Under the pieces are notes generated by a model that saw nothing but the letters and a program-made list of their open reading frames with translations, ran no database searches and was not told where the DNA came from. Both the position numbers and the translations under genes were made by a program. 64,000 bases of DNA from Flammula alnicola (Eukaryota > Basidiomycota > Agaricomycetes > Agaricales > Strophariaceae): assembly GCA_015499995.1 (NCBI GenBank), contig JADNRV010000043.1, forward strand, positions 1 to 64,000. Direction: 5' to 3'. Of the stretch, positions 48,855 to 61,572 are shown piece by piece (within the stretch, counting starts at the first letter, position 1; every line of letters begins with the position of its first letter).

Positions 48855-49438
48855 TTACTCAATATTCTCTGCATAAAACAGAGAGGACCCACATTTAACA
48901 TCAGCGTTGCCATTCTGAACCGCGAGTTTATCTTGCGGAACCGCTAATAAAACGACACGACGTTGTCCGGATGAACTTGTTGACCCTTGAGCCTGCGGAT
49001 ATTCATCTTCCGTCCCAAATGTTGCATATGTGCCAGTGCCACACTCCTGCTTCGTAAAGGAGTCAGTTCAAAGCACTGGGAGACATTTGCTAGGAAGAAA
49101 GGACACATACAACCAAATTAAAGTGTGGAGTTGCAATGGGAGTGGTGTTTTGACGAAAGTTAATTCGTGCTTGCAGGTGAGGAATCGGTTGTAGGGGTAT
49201 AATGTTGAGGCTCATGGAAGGAGTGTTATCTTGGCCTTCCAAACTGGCATGAGCCCCCGGTATGGATTTCCTTCTGCATCTGCAGTAATCCTTGATCATA
49301 TTCCAAGCGCAAAACATCGAGCACAAGGCCGTAACTACCAAAAGACATGGTTAGAAACATGATAATAACGAGAAGGTCATGGTAAATGTACTCACGGCCT
49401 GCAATGACCATCAAAAGAACAAACAACCACAAGACCAT
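48855..49438 (-). CDS. Small membrane-anchored hypothetical protein
   Basis: Three exons with good splice sites and exact phase (49396-49438, 49111-49334, 48855-49046) give 152 residues. The N-terminus is a hydrophobic anchor (MVLWLFVLLMVIAGLTALC) followed by a basic Cys-containing patch (YCRCRRKSIPG), so the rest is probably cytosolic. The tail has PLQPIPHLQARINFR and CGTGTYATFGTEDEYPQAQG. No known family was recognised. The start is uncertain; earlier exons could add an outer domain. Its plan resembles the C-terminal part of the gene at 46147-46596. Confidence 0.45.
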
Positions 49439-50225
49439 TGTAATCAAGAAAGTGAAGAGGAAGAGAAAAGAGTCGCTGAATGGCAGATAACGAGTTGCAT
49501 TTATCTGCTATGAAAGACATAGCATGCATAGCCTCGCATGTATTCCCCTTTCTAATTCCCCTTTCCCGCTTTTTTGTACTACAGAGGCCTGAAACTCGAA
49601 TAAGCGCCGAAGAACAGAGGCCATGATACTGTTTCGTGAACTTGACAGTATGACGACTCAACACAATTGAGAGTGGGGTAGTGGGTGATCACACGACTTA
49701 GCAACCGTGGCAAGACGCCCAGCGAATCTGGAGGTATGTCGAAGCGGATAGTGGCGGGTACATGGATATTTGCCTCGCCCGACGTCTCATGCCGTCCATG
49801 CCGAGATTAGATCTTATGTAAGGCTATCACGTGCCATTGGCCACATGGAATAGCCCTGGAGAGCCCTGGAAAGCTGTGGTCTCGTCGTCCAATTTTACTT
49901 ACTCAAACATCATCGATAACGCGTTGGCGACATACCAACGTTCTATACTTTTATACGGAAAGCTCTGCACAAGCTCCATGCAACTGGTTATGCGTTGAAT
50001 CTGCTTCTGAGGGTACTTTCCAATTGACGGCCGAAGACTATTTGTGAGTTCAGCAACATATATATTTTCAAGGGACTTTATATTCTTACACCCGTTCTTA
50101 CACCCGGAATGAACAGTCATCATATTTTGTACTGTTATGTGAGGAATCCCGCACAACTACAGCACATTTACTGTTGGGGAGTGCTCATGATATCGCATTA
50201 GATCCGACTCGTGTCTAACTTGGGG
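49439..50225. other. Upstream region of the WD40 gene
   Basis: Divergent spacer. A CACGTG palindrome lies near 49829 (TATCACGTGCC). A minus-strand open frame at 49899-50156 has no family features. Confidence 0.4.
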
Positions 50226-53200
50226 ATGACCACTCGAAGATTAAACGACTTCCAGATCCCCCTCACATTTCCTGGTGTACGCTTTCTAAGAAGCGGCGAA
50301 AGCGACGTCTGTGAAACTCGAAGCGTGTTGGAGGAGAGCCTCTCAAACTCACGGCCCACAGTCTTGGAACACTGGGGTCCACTGAGCGTGCAAGCCGTAC
50401 ATGAGAGCGAAGGTGGTGGAATAGTCTTTGGATGTCAAGATGGAACTGTATATGTTTTACATCGGGTGTCTGTGTCAACTCCCACTTCGACTGACCCGGA
50501 AGCTTCTCAAATCAACGAGTCTGTGAAACCCACGAACCCTACGCGTGTGTCCAAATCTTCTCATTCGAATTCCCGTTCTACATCGCCAACTGTAGCGTCT
50601 TTTGCCCTATCACCAACCTTTAATGTGACTGCTAAGCCCCGTGTGGTTTCAGGAATCACAGTAGAACAGGTTGAAGCGCCGAAGAATTATGTCGATTTCG
50701 AGGATGAACCGGACAAGCTAAAGGATATTCTTAAAGGGAGAAACCCACGAGAAAGGCATTCTTTCTCCGACACTGGTTCTGAAAAAGCCCCCAAATCGAC
50801 TGCAGGGTCCATCGTTGAACCTGTACCCCCATCAAAACGCAAAAACCAAGTATCCAGGTCTCTCCTATCAGCAGCCAATTCTCGTTGCCCCACTCCTCCA
50901 CCCTTTTCTGTTCCAGGTTCTCCACGTGAATGTAACTCGGCCTCTCCTTCAGACACTTTCTATGCATGGGCATTGCGATATCACATCATTCCTTCGCACT
51001 CTGGTTTTGGGCACGCTATAAAGGCCATTCGATTTCTCCATGATGATCATTTCTTTGCCGTTCTTCAGGAAAATGGGTAATCGCCATTCTTAGTGTTATT
51101 GCGCCAGTCTAACTTGATTCGCAAGAGCTTTGTATGTCTACTCGTCAGATGATGGGTCTTGCGCAGCCTCTATTCGTGTCGATGAAGAAGTATCGAGCTC
51201 ATCAGGGATAAAAGAACGTGCAATACCTCGCGATAAATGGCTTTGGTGCAACCTCGCAGTGTTATGCGTCGAAGATGTGCGTACTGATTCGTATAATATT
51301 CACGATTGACGAAGACCTCTCACTCATATACATATGCGTTTCGGTTAGTCTGTGGTTCTTGTAGCCATGGCGGAAAATAAAAATGATGCGTCCGCATTGA
51401 CTTCAGATGCATCAAAAGGATCTTCTGAGACCTCTCGCTGCGTCCTTCTCGAAATCATTACAACACCATCGGATGTGCAACTTCGTAGATTGGGGCAGTG
51501 GGACCTAAATGGTCCTGCCAATGGAGATAACTTCTATGAAGGGCAAGATGGTGCGTGAATCTTCCAGCTCATCATACTTCTCTTTTTCGACACCACATTC
51601 AGGCAATGTGACCTTCTTCTCGACGAGCCATGATGGTCATTTCATCACCAGAGAGTTCGAATTGCGGCCTTCTCCAACTCCAGTTAAAGCCACCTCGTCA
51701 ACAGAGAATGAAAATAACCATCACTATGGGCCCCATCTACCCATCCCAAACCCATTCAAAGCCATGATGTCACATTCTACCGAGCACCTGCTCGCCAACG
51801 AAGATAGGGGTCAGAATTCAAGCGAAGATGCATACAATGCATACCTTTCTGAGGCGCGCGACCTGGGCATTTTAGTTCCATGTACGGCATTGTCTGGTTT
51901 GAGGACTCGCCGTTCGGATGAAGGAAATTTACTTGGTATTGCTTGGACTCATGGGGAAATTGCTGTAAGTCGAACAGCTCTGTGATTGTCAATTTTAGGG
52001 GTTATATTTTGATCTTTCTCTTTAGGTTTTCGAGCATTCAGGACAGACGTTGTCCCTCTTTTTCCGTACTTCTAACTCCGGCATTGAAGATGTAGAGTGG
52101 CTTGACCATGGGATATATGCTCTTTCCTTTGAAGTATTATAATGACTTCACTATGTCAGGTTGACTTGTGCCTGATGTCTGCTGTCCATAGGATCACGTG
52201 GAAGTATATCGGATGAAAACTGTGGATGCAGACAACGAAGAAGTGGATTCCAGCAAAGCTACCATACAAATACAGTGGGTTTTCTTAACATACGACAAGC
52301 CCAGTGCTCATTTTCTCTATTCTGCTCTCTTTTCTTCTTTTTCTTACAGACCAGAACTTATACGCAAGATTCACGTAGGGCCGCACGAAACCATTAAATT
52401 CGGCCCTAACTCGTTCGTCCTCACCAAATTCTCGGAGGACATACAACAAGTGATTTTGTACTCCTTCTCGGCACACGAAGATTCTTTGAGCCCTCAAGGT
52501 GCTTCGCATATTCTCTGGCAAGCAAAGGCAATCAACTTGGGATATCCGACAATTACTCTCACTTCAATGTTGCCTCTAGAACTTGAATTGATTATTCAAG
52601 GGTATTGTAAGACAGCTCCGCCCCAGCTACAATAGTAATCTAACCCATTATATATTGATTTCAGCGGATGGCCTTTTGCGTCGGTTCTCTTTGGCCCAAA
52701 TGGCTCGCCAGTCCGAGAAATCATCGACCTTAGCGTCTGCATCCATGAAGACGTCAAACTTGCCTCTGGGTGGACATGTCGTTGGACTCCATGTGGTTCA
52801 GAACAACCGAACGCGGGAGAGGTATATTGTTGGTGGAGGAGATGATGGATCCATAGCTTTTTGGTCTCTGACGTGAGTGTAGTTCTAGCAACTCTTCCCG
52901 CACTTCGATGACCAGAATCATCTAGCACATTTGAACTTGTTGCTCGTTGGACGACATTTATCACTCCTCTCGCTAAAGTTATACAGTTCGAGGCAGATAA
53001 GACCGGTCCATTACGTGGCTGCGCCTTGTGCATCTCTCGCGACGGTAGTATTGCTGTCATCGTGATCGATGGTTTCCATTTGTGAAATTCATTCTTTCTC
53101 ATACAAGAACAAAGCCTGATTTTTTGTCACAGCCTATATCTGATTCCTGGTTCTACTGCATCGCTGAAACGTATATGTCTCGGTGGGAATAATTTGCTCC

Positions 53201-55505
53201 TTATATACAGCGATCATCGCGTTCGACTATGGGACGCGCAAACCAAGGAACTGTGGCGATCCATGGGACAGGAGAAAGCCGAAGAGTTACTTGCGCAAGG
53301 TGGATGGTCTGAATTGTAAGCTAGAGCTCTTCTGAAAGATTTCCACGTTGATCTTCTCAAAGGACATTGGAGAAAGACGCATGCGTTCCGAAGACATATT
53401 GGTCTCATGTTGCAGGTTTATTGGATGGACAAGATGCTGGTAACTCTCTTTTTTATTGCTTTTTACCAGTTCTGACTTTGCTGACAATCCTTATAGCTTC
53501 GTCTCTCAATCTCAACCTCGAGAAGCTTATCGTTGATTCTATTTCTGTCACTAAAACTATAAGCACCAGTAGGGATGAAGTTCGCGAAATTCTCTTGACC
53601 CTCGACAGACTTCGGCTCATCTTGTCAGCTCTTCTTACTCCTGGATTAAGCACCCACGTGGACTCGATCTGTTACGAGAAGTTGGGTGCATATCCTTCTT
53701 CAGCTCTAGCAGGATTAGCAAGGTGATCCTTACCTGCGTTGAATTCTGGAACTTTCTGACATACTGTGCGGCAGTCCAGGGACTACGACCTTATACGATA
53801 TCATTCGTCCTCAAGATGTCTGGTGCTTGTCGTCGAATGCTACTGCTTCAAGGGCTTTAGCCATCATCGCAGTCCTTCGGGCAATGAGTCTTTTTGAAGG
53901 TATTGATGGATCGTTATTTTTTGACGATCTCTGGAACTGAAGCAATACCACAGAACTGACAGATGGCGCCAACGCCGTAATTTCATTCTTTACAACCTCT
54001 CTTGGTCCTTGCGTAGGTCCACGATTCAAGCCTCCGAGTCTTGAATTCTTGGGCAAGCTCTGGTTTGAAGCTTCAAGTAAGAATAAGCCGTAGTTGTCAT
54101 CCGACTTAGCCTAAAATTGTTTGGTAGATGAATTCCGACAACCAATTCGAACTCTATTCGAGGCAACTATTTCGAATTTGTCAGACGAAGACTCTGTCAA
54201 AGTGGCAGAGAAATGGCAACATCATGGTGCGCAATGTTTCGCAAGCCTTTTTGGGGTTCTCATTTTATTTGTGCCATTTCAAGTTCCTTCGTTGCAACCT
54301 GATGCCGAGAAGGAAACAATGAATGCAGCTCTGGCCTTGTTAATCTGCGGATGTGTTGCGTCTGAGAAATATAGCCTTTTATCCATTAAGTCAGGATTAT
54401 ATTATTGGCAATTCGCCCCCTCTATTTACTAACCTCATCTGCAGTGCCTTAATGGACATTTCCAAGTCAATCAGTCTTTATCTCAACGATGAGAAATCCA
54501 TTTATCGTGTTCTCGCTATCGACTTATGTTCTCGTGGTTTCAATGTTTGGCAGCATTATATTGACGCCATGGAAATCCTGAGGTCCATGTTCGATCTGGC
54601 GACAAGCGTGCGGAAGGACTCGATATCTATCCAGAACGTCGGCGCCCAGGCTCGTCTTGCGGTATTGTCTATTGCGGCGGGCAACATGCCTTTGTTCATG
54701 GGAACACTCTGCCTTGATATCTTGACACCACCAACCATGGAACATCGGCGTTCTGTGTTGCAAGTTCTTGCTTTTTTGATCCGCAAGGTTTTTGTTACCT
54801 TTGTCTTAATCTCCTTCTTGTCTCATCTGAAAATGTTTCGCAGCGCCCTTATGTCTTGCAACCGAATCTTCCTCGATTGATGGAAGCAGTAGTAAAGTCT
54901 CTGGACCCTAACTCAACGTCCGACCGAGACTTGGTATTGGACACTGCGACAGAAATCATTGGTTATGTTGTCAAAACGTACGTGATTTTCCAACATTACA
55001 AGACCCCGATTTTTATTCTTCGAGCATAGTTTCCCTACTGTAGACTTTCATATGTCTACTCAAGGCTTGCGGTCGGAACAAACGAAGGCGCAGTCGTCAT
55101 GTACGACCTTAAGACTGCTATCCGTCTCTACGTCCTGGAGGGACACAAAAAACCAATAACGGCCCTCAGCTTCTCTCCTGATGGTCGACGACTTGTTACA
55201 ATATCTTTAAAAGAATCGGTTGTCCTCGCATGGAAAGTTGGTTCTAGTTTTGCGAGCTTCTTCAATCCTGGTGCTCCGCCTCGCCAAGGACACGGTGGAT
55301 CACAGCCTTTCAAAACCCTGAATTTCAATATCGGCTCTGAAGGTGAGTGTGTTGTGCATCTTTATCTCGACCAATACTGAAGACTGACGGTCCTCTAGCT
55401 AACATCTCAACAGCAGAAACTCTAGACTTGGTCCGAGTAGAGTGGGTCACTGATCGAAGTGTCAAGGTCAAGATTCGGCACAGCGTTTTAACATTCAGTA
55501 CATGA
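50226..55505 (+). CDS. WD40-repeat protein, WDR7 (rabconnectin-3 beta)-like
   Basis: WDR7-type proteins carry WD40 repeats at both ends around a helical middle, and in animals work with DmX proteins on V-ATPase. Twenty exons could be joined (50226-51076, 51126-51276, 51349-51550 and so on to 55399-55505), about 1,400 residues. N-terminal WD40 features are EHWGPLSVQAVHES, GGIVFGCQDGTVYVLHR, AIKAIRFLHDDHFFAVLQ and VTFFSTSHDGHF. Later repeats are RYIVGGGDDGSIAFWSL and LIYSDHRVRLWDAQTKELW. The middle is helical (53370-54980). The C-terminal repeats read RLAVGTNEGAVVMYDLKT and GHKKPITALSFSPDGRRLV. All phases agree except inside the exon starting at 55030, where FPTVDFHMSTQ and RLAVGTNEG are in different frames: one base seems missing near 55061. 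ATG 50226 is the first good start; a long disordered insert follows the first repeats. Confidence 0.82.
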
Positions 55506-55671
55506 TGTGATTACATTCACGGAAATCTATTCGAACTAGGAAAATTTTCGGCTCATCGCACATCTATCATATTTCATGTAGTCTTATTCCTGCCATGGAT
55601 TTTGGTTATTGTTTTGTACATGTAATACAATTTCTGGCAACCCCTATTTACACTCGCTTCGACGACCGCAA

Positions 55672-58070
55672 TCAGAGGTTACATTGTCCATCCCGCAGAG
55701 CACACCACTGTGGTTGAAGGGCGATGGCGTTGATGCCTCTTTGCACCATTCTAAAACGCACATCATGCAGACGAGGGAGTGCAGTAGTTCCGCTAAGTGG
55801 GGTGCCGTCTGGAAGCGTCGCTCCTGTCCAGAAGACCTGAAAAACGAATCAGCACCGGCAAACCATTAGACATGCACATAATAAACCTCCGCAGAAGCTG
55901 CAGCCCGCGGCCATGCGATGTTATCAAGGTTCTCTGGACCGGACTGCTCTGTCCACAGAAGTTGTTGTCCTGTGCATTCAAGGACATCAATACGTTGAGA
56001 CCTTGTAGAAATATTAGTGTATGACTTACCACCGAGGACGAGCGGAACTTCGGCCGCAGACAAACTCGCAAGAGGATCGAAAGTGTATGCCTATGCGTTC
56101 GCCCATTAGCAAACAAGCTAAGAATATGCATATAGTCAAGAAATCACTTTTTGCCAGCTTTTGAAGGGATCACACCAGCTATTACTAAAAATATATATAA
56201 ATAACGTCCTGGAAGACGGAATGGCAGTCAAAGAAAGGCATGCGTACGCTGCCGCATCGTTTCCGATCCATTCACCTCCACCACAATCCTAAAACGAGGA
56301 TCAATAAGCAATATGAACTCTGGGGTCGGTAGATGAAAGTACTAACGAGGTAGAAGAAGTCAGACGGCGAATGGACGATCCTTAGACCTTTAGCGGCCAC
56401 AGCAGCTGCGTTTTCTGACGAGATCCAAACCCTACCAGACCCAATTTGGCAACGTAAATAAGTTATAATTTGAAGAAATACGCACATTATAATCGTTTCA
56501 TTCGACAAAGTGACGTTATGGTCCAGGGCCATCTCTGTTCATAAACGAAACCCATAAAAGTCTATAGGCTGAAGGAGCTGCACGTACTTACCTTCCCAGA
56601 CGACAGGCGTCTTTCCAATCGCCTTGAGCGCCCCATGCGTAGTTTGGGTAAACGTGTCCAAAGCCTGCTCCAAAGTCTTTCCCGATTGCTGCAATTCTGC
56701 CTGAGTCTGTGCGTCCTGGGTGTAGCAGTTGACATTCAGCTCATCGCCACCAGTGCTGAACATGGTCGACGGCAACGTGCGTGCAATGGATGAAATAAGG
56801 CTAGCAGTGAAGTTGGCAGTTGCAGGAGAAGCAAGACGAAGCTGGCCTGCCGGAGGTTCGTTGGCGAAGTTTTCCCATGGCATGGCTTGCGCGCAGGCGA
56901 TATGTTCAGGATGCGATGTAGATATTACGGCTGTATGGCCTGGAGTATCGATTTCCTGGATGAAGGTGCGAGGAGGACTTAGTGAAGAACTCGAAGGTAT
57001 AGTTAAACGTGTTCGTACCAAAGAACGTCTATTCCACGCTGAAAGAAGTATGTTAGCTGAATTGATTCTAGCATAGCTGGGCACGAGATTAACTGACAAC
57101 ACCAGCATATGTAACAATATCTTGCACGTCTGCACTGGAGAAAACTTGCGAAGCTGAATATGCGCCTTTCTGAGAAAGTTCTGGGAACCCAGGAATGGTT
57201 AGAGGGAAGCTTTGAGAGTCCACAACGTGCCAGTGGAATTGGCTCATCTAGGAGTAGTCAATGAGTAACTCTGTCGCCGATAAACAACTTCGTGAACAGA
57301 CTTTAACCATGCTCATAGCATCTAGTGTTCTCTTAATGTCGGCTACAGGGAAGCTGGAAAGACCGAGAAGGATTAGTTCCAAGTAACGTCGTACTGGAAA
57401 TCCAAGAAGGGTGGAACTCACAAATTCCTTGCAGTGTCGAGCATAAACCCGCGGTATGGCTGAAAGAACGCGTAAGCTGAACTGAATAAATTCAAGCAAG
57501 GTCAAGGTGAAAACGCACGTAGGCTGGAGAATCATTGGAAATGGTCACGGGAGCTTGGAAAGCATAAGTAACTCCTGTAGGGTCGGCATACCACAGCTGC
57601 TCAAAGGTTGTCAAGCCTCTGAACAGACCCAATGTTGAATTAGCCACTATGGACGCGACGCCTCCGTTTGCGGGTAGAGTTAAAGAATATCCCTCGGTCC
57701 TGGTAGTTATATCCTTTGTCGCTTCTTGCATGATTGACTTTACAGCCCGAGCCCCACTGGGTGTCAACGTCAGAGACAACTTGGCAAGGGACGGCGCGTG
57801 TGCCAGAGCAGCACTGTCTGAGGAGCCGCGGCCAACTATGAGCCTCTGAAGTTTGTCTGTTTGCAGACGCGTTTTTGTGCGTGAGATAGCATCCAGCAAG
57901 TCCTGTGGTGCATGAGCAATACTATCGAGCTCGATGGTGAATGCAGGTGAAAGTTTGACGAGGGTGGTGCCCGTCTGAAGAGCGCGGGGTATTGGCCACA
58001 GGGCGAACGCCGAATGGCAGATACCCAAGGTCGCGAGGGGGATAAGCACAGGCCAGTTATTGACTTTCAT
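55672..58070 (-). CDS. Beta-N-acetylhexosaminidase (GH20)
   Basis: GH20 enzymes release terminal N-acetylglucosamine from chitin oligomers and glycans; fungi secrete them for wall turnover. ATG 58070 opens a signal peptide (MKVNNWPVLIPLATLGICHS then AFALWPIPR). The N-terminal non-catalytic domain shows LTLTPSGARAVKSIMQ and EGYSLTLPANGGVASI. The barrel follows: YPYRGFMLDTARNFFPV, QFHWHVVDSQSFPL, EIDTPGHTAV, the catalytic Asp-Glu pair in STGGDELNVNCY, GKTPVVWEE, and C-terminal WTEQSGPENLD and PRLHDVRFRMVQRGI. The end is QWCALRDGQCNL. About nine introns. The ATG at 58136 in the same frame is upstream of the TATA box and is unlikely to be used. The gene is convergent with the WD40 gene, 166 bases apart. 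Confidence 0.93.
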
Positions 58071-58119
58071 CCTATACGTTGCGGCTTCGACTTCGACGAT
58101 ATGGCCGGAGCATGCATGG

Positions 58120-58127
58120 TTTATATA
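58120..58127 (-). promoter_or_regulatory. TATA box of hexosaminidase gene
   Basis: TATATAAA on the minus strand, 50 bases upstream of ATG 58070. Its position inside the longer open frame argues for the shorter start. Confidence 0.5.
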
Positions 58128-59656
58128 CACATTCATGGCTTCGACACGTCAAATTATATCGTCAGCCGACCATAGGCATCGCATCGAAGTGTTCTTTTAT
58201 TAGATTTAGGAAGTATGGTGAGCCTCGTTTGTGGTGCCTTCTCATTCGAGGTGCATATGGATCGGTCAGAGAAGCAGAATCGTCGGCAACGTGAGGAAAA
58301 CATACCCCAGCGTCTAGCAACCTTGAGATCATGCCTGCCCTATATGCGAACTCGCTATCTTGAGTCTGGCCTTCTCTTACTCAGCGATCTGGTCCATGGT
58401 CGTACACATCGTTCATTAAGCGCTATTGCTGTGGAGAGCGTTTTCGGGAATGTTTTTTTTGCCAGCAGTTTGGTTGCTAACAAGAACATAGAACAGCATA
58501 GAACTTACTTGGACAATTCAATAGGTCATGTTGTAGTCACTGCTTTGATGAATCCTACTGAAGTACTGCAGGTACTCTTTATCGCCTCATACGATGGGAT
58601 ATTCTCGGACATCGATCGTAGCTGATAACCAGCCGAGATATACTGCAATTGTGTTATCGAAAGGGGGATATCCTTGTGGTGAGCTCTGGTGAGCTTGCTG
58701 TTGGCGAGTTACAACTGGCCAAGTGGCACTGCCATGACATCGCCACGGGTTTTATTTCCATTTACATATGAATAGAGCCTAATAGAGCCGACTTCTGCCG
58801 ACTTGCTGTTACGAAATTCGTTGCGCGCGCCAAACCCCGTGATGTGTGTATTCATCTATGATCACCTTCTTTCCTACTCCTTTGAATGCACCCACCTCCG
58901 CTTTCTTAAGCACTCATGTTTTTTGACCTTTCCACTTTATTACTACCCAGGCGTTTCAGCGGATCTCGGCGGATTCAATCGAGTCGAGGAGGACCAAGCC
59001 TGATCCTACATATCCTTCTCCGTAAATCTTCGACGCAGCCCTACTAGTCAGAGCCTTAGCAAAGAGAACAACAAGTGCCGTAACTTCAGGATTCACGAGA
59101 CCCATGGGCATCTGATATCTATCAGCTAGGTCTATCTTTAGAAGGCTCCAATACTGGATCTAGGAAAATCTGCCATGGCTTACACAACGAGGAAGACCAA
59201 AGAAGAAATTTCTGACGCCGATAACACCGTGGCTTCACTTCCCATGTCTTGTCTTATCTTGTCCTCATGTCTTCGGAAGAAAATCTTATGGTGCATTGCA
59301 GAATTGAAAAAGAGCATCCCGTTGTCAATCAAGAAGGGAAAAACACAGCTTGTCTGCTGCATCTTGGATCCTGCTTCATTTTCTGGCTCCGACTTGAATC
59401 ATTTCTGCGTGTCTCATATCTGAAAGCTTGAATGAACCTGGAGATATATTATTTTTATCTGCATGCTGATCATTTACATCGTGAACGATCTGGAGGACTT
59501 CTAGTGTCCCAGTGTCCGATAGTAGCGGTTGCAGTTAAAGAGATGGGGCGATACAAATGTATACTAACAGATGCGTGAGCAACGGAGCTCCATAGATGAC
59601 TTTAAAGCTTGGTTTACAGAAATCGTAGTCTGGATGAGCTTGAATTCAAACTAGGG
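58128..59656. other. Region without a supported gene
   Basis: 1.5 kb between the hexosaminidase start and the first DUF6534-type gene. A 136-residue plus-strand open frame at 58215-58625 begins with ATG but shows no family features and no membrane or signal segment, so I do not call it a gene. Confidence 0.4.
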
Positions 59657-61572
59657 ATGGACAATGAACCCCGCGTCCTGTACATTTTTATCGAATTGTG
59701 GTGGTAGCATTGTAACTGAATCTGGGTCCTTTCCAGACGTGGCCCAATGTTTCTTGGATTCATTTTCAATTCTGTGCTTCTTGGCGTTTTCGGAATGCAG
59801 GTGTATCTGTATTTCACCCACAATAAAAGGTGAGTAGCCGGGAATTGTCCCAAGACTGTAAGTTAGTTAACAGCACAACTCGCAGGGATAATTTATTGGT
59901 TAAATCAACTGTGATTCTCTTTTTCGGGAGACGTCCTTCCACTACTCGAATATTAACTATCAAATTACTCAGGTTTGCGCCCTCTTTATGGTTAACACGC
60001 TGAATACGACATTCAGTTTCCTTTACATCTATCGATCTATAATCATATTCTTCGGTGATTATAGAGAAAGTGTCCTCCAAAGTTTTCATAAATTCATCCT
60101 CGACTTTCCCTCCCATAGAGAATCCGGATTACGTCCTGGACGTCAACTGGCGTATGTCTAAAGCCTCGCCTCCTCAGTTACCTGCTTACAGAAACTATCT
60201 ACAGTGACCGTTATAGGTAAAGCTCGTTGCTCTATGTTGTTTTTACAACGTACCACCCTAGCAATCCTGCTTTACAGATCCAATAACCTCGGTAAATAGT
60301 TGTTTCATTCATGAAACTGTATACATAACTCATGAATTCGGGGAAGGCTCTCATTATCTTCTTTGTCCAAGTTTTCTTTGCATGGCGCACATATGCCTTG
60401 ACGAATAATTGGGTATCCTCAACTGTCATTGCAATCACAGCGGTTGCGAGTGTAGGTGAGCACTAACACTATTTTTCCATCGGAATCGCCACCAACTCAA
60501 GTTGGATATGGGTCGATATAGTGGGAGGCATACTGTTGATCGCTAACTTCTCGCTGAAGCCAACCTTCTTCCAAGTTGATGGGAAAGATAATAAGGTTTG
60601 TCTTCTATTTCTCAGTCAAAATATAGCACAACTAATACCTTCTGCATCTTCTTCCAGATCTTCATGATTTTGTGGCTACTGGCTGGTGTAATTTGTAACA
60701 TGTCTATCGTGTCCAGTAAAATGTGGTACCTGTGAGTGCTTTTAACCCCTTCGAAGTAAAAAAAAAACCTAATACCCTCGGCGCTTATCCAGGGTAGGTT
60801 TGTACTTTTCTAAACTTTCACCTTCTCATAACAGACTGCCTTTTCAGCACACAAATAAACACAAATTCTCAAGCTCAGACTTGCTCGTTGACCATATAGT
60901 TCGAGGTGGTTATGATTTTTCTACTATTCAATTCTTGCCGCTGACATCCCCTGTTTCAGTCGTCGTACGCACTGGGTTACTTGCCTTGATGTTGGCTACG
61001 ATCGATTTTCTTGTCTATATTGGATGTGTATGTGTCAAGCTCGCTGGTTCGACTTTACAACTAATCTATGCTTCCAGAAAGATAATGGCGTGTACGTGTC
61101 TTTCGCGGCCCAGACTCTGAGAGTAACGTACTTGCGACAACTCATACTCGTGGACAGACATCTCGTCTTCAATATGCCGCTCTGCAAAGTTTATTCCTGC
61201 ATATTTATGAGCATTTTGAACTCGCGACACGGATGGCCCAAATCCAGGCGCTCAATAGGCAGCATATTTTCCCAATCCAATGTCCGCAATAATACAAACA
61301 TGACCCCAGTAAGTGCAATTTCACAACAAATTCTCATCCTTGGGATACACGCTGAATTTCTTCGCCCCATTTGACAGAGGGAAGATGGACCAGGCCTTGA
61401 GTTCGCATCGTTCGGATCGATGGAGGTTTCTGTTCATGTGGAACTACACAGGCAGGTTGACAGTATCGAGTACAATTCGTCGATGTCTTCGACTCTCGCT
61501 GAAGAGCCGACAGCGAACGCGGCGCCGGAGAAGGACCATTGTCGGGGTCAATCGGCATCCCCTTTCAGTTGA
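59657..61572 (+). CDS. DUF6534-type seven-helix membrane protein, copy 1
   Basis: This family of unknown function, expanded in Agaricomycetes, has about seven membrane helices. ATG 59657 opens a short exon (59657-59679). Then 59737-59829 gives RGPMFLGFIFNSVLLGVFG and 59886-59910 plus 59973-60054 give DNLLVKST|VCALFMVNTLNTTF. Small exons near 60195-60290 (KLSTVTVI, DPITS) lead to ALIIFFVQVFFAWRTYALTN. Later helices are VDIVGGILLIANFSL, KIFMILWLLAGVICNMSI and VRTGLLALMLATIDFLVYI. The typical HLVFNMPLCKVYS-type motif and SILNSR precede a soluble tail that stops at 61572 (SASPFS). Some mid-gene exon edges are uncertain. Copy 2 downstream has the same exon plan, which supports the model. Confidence 0.75.

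Noticed and set aside
58215..58625. 136-residue plus-strand open frame
   Set aside because: Has an ATG but no motif, no membrane segment and no neighbouring exons that extend it.
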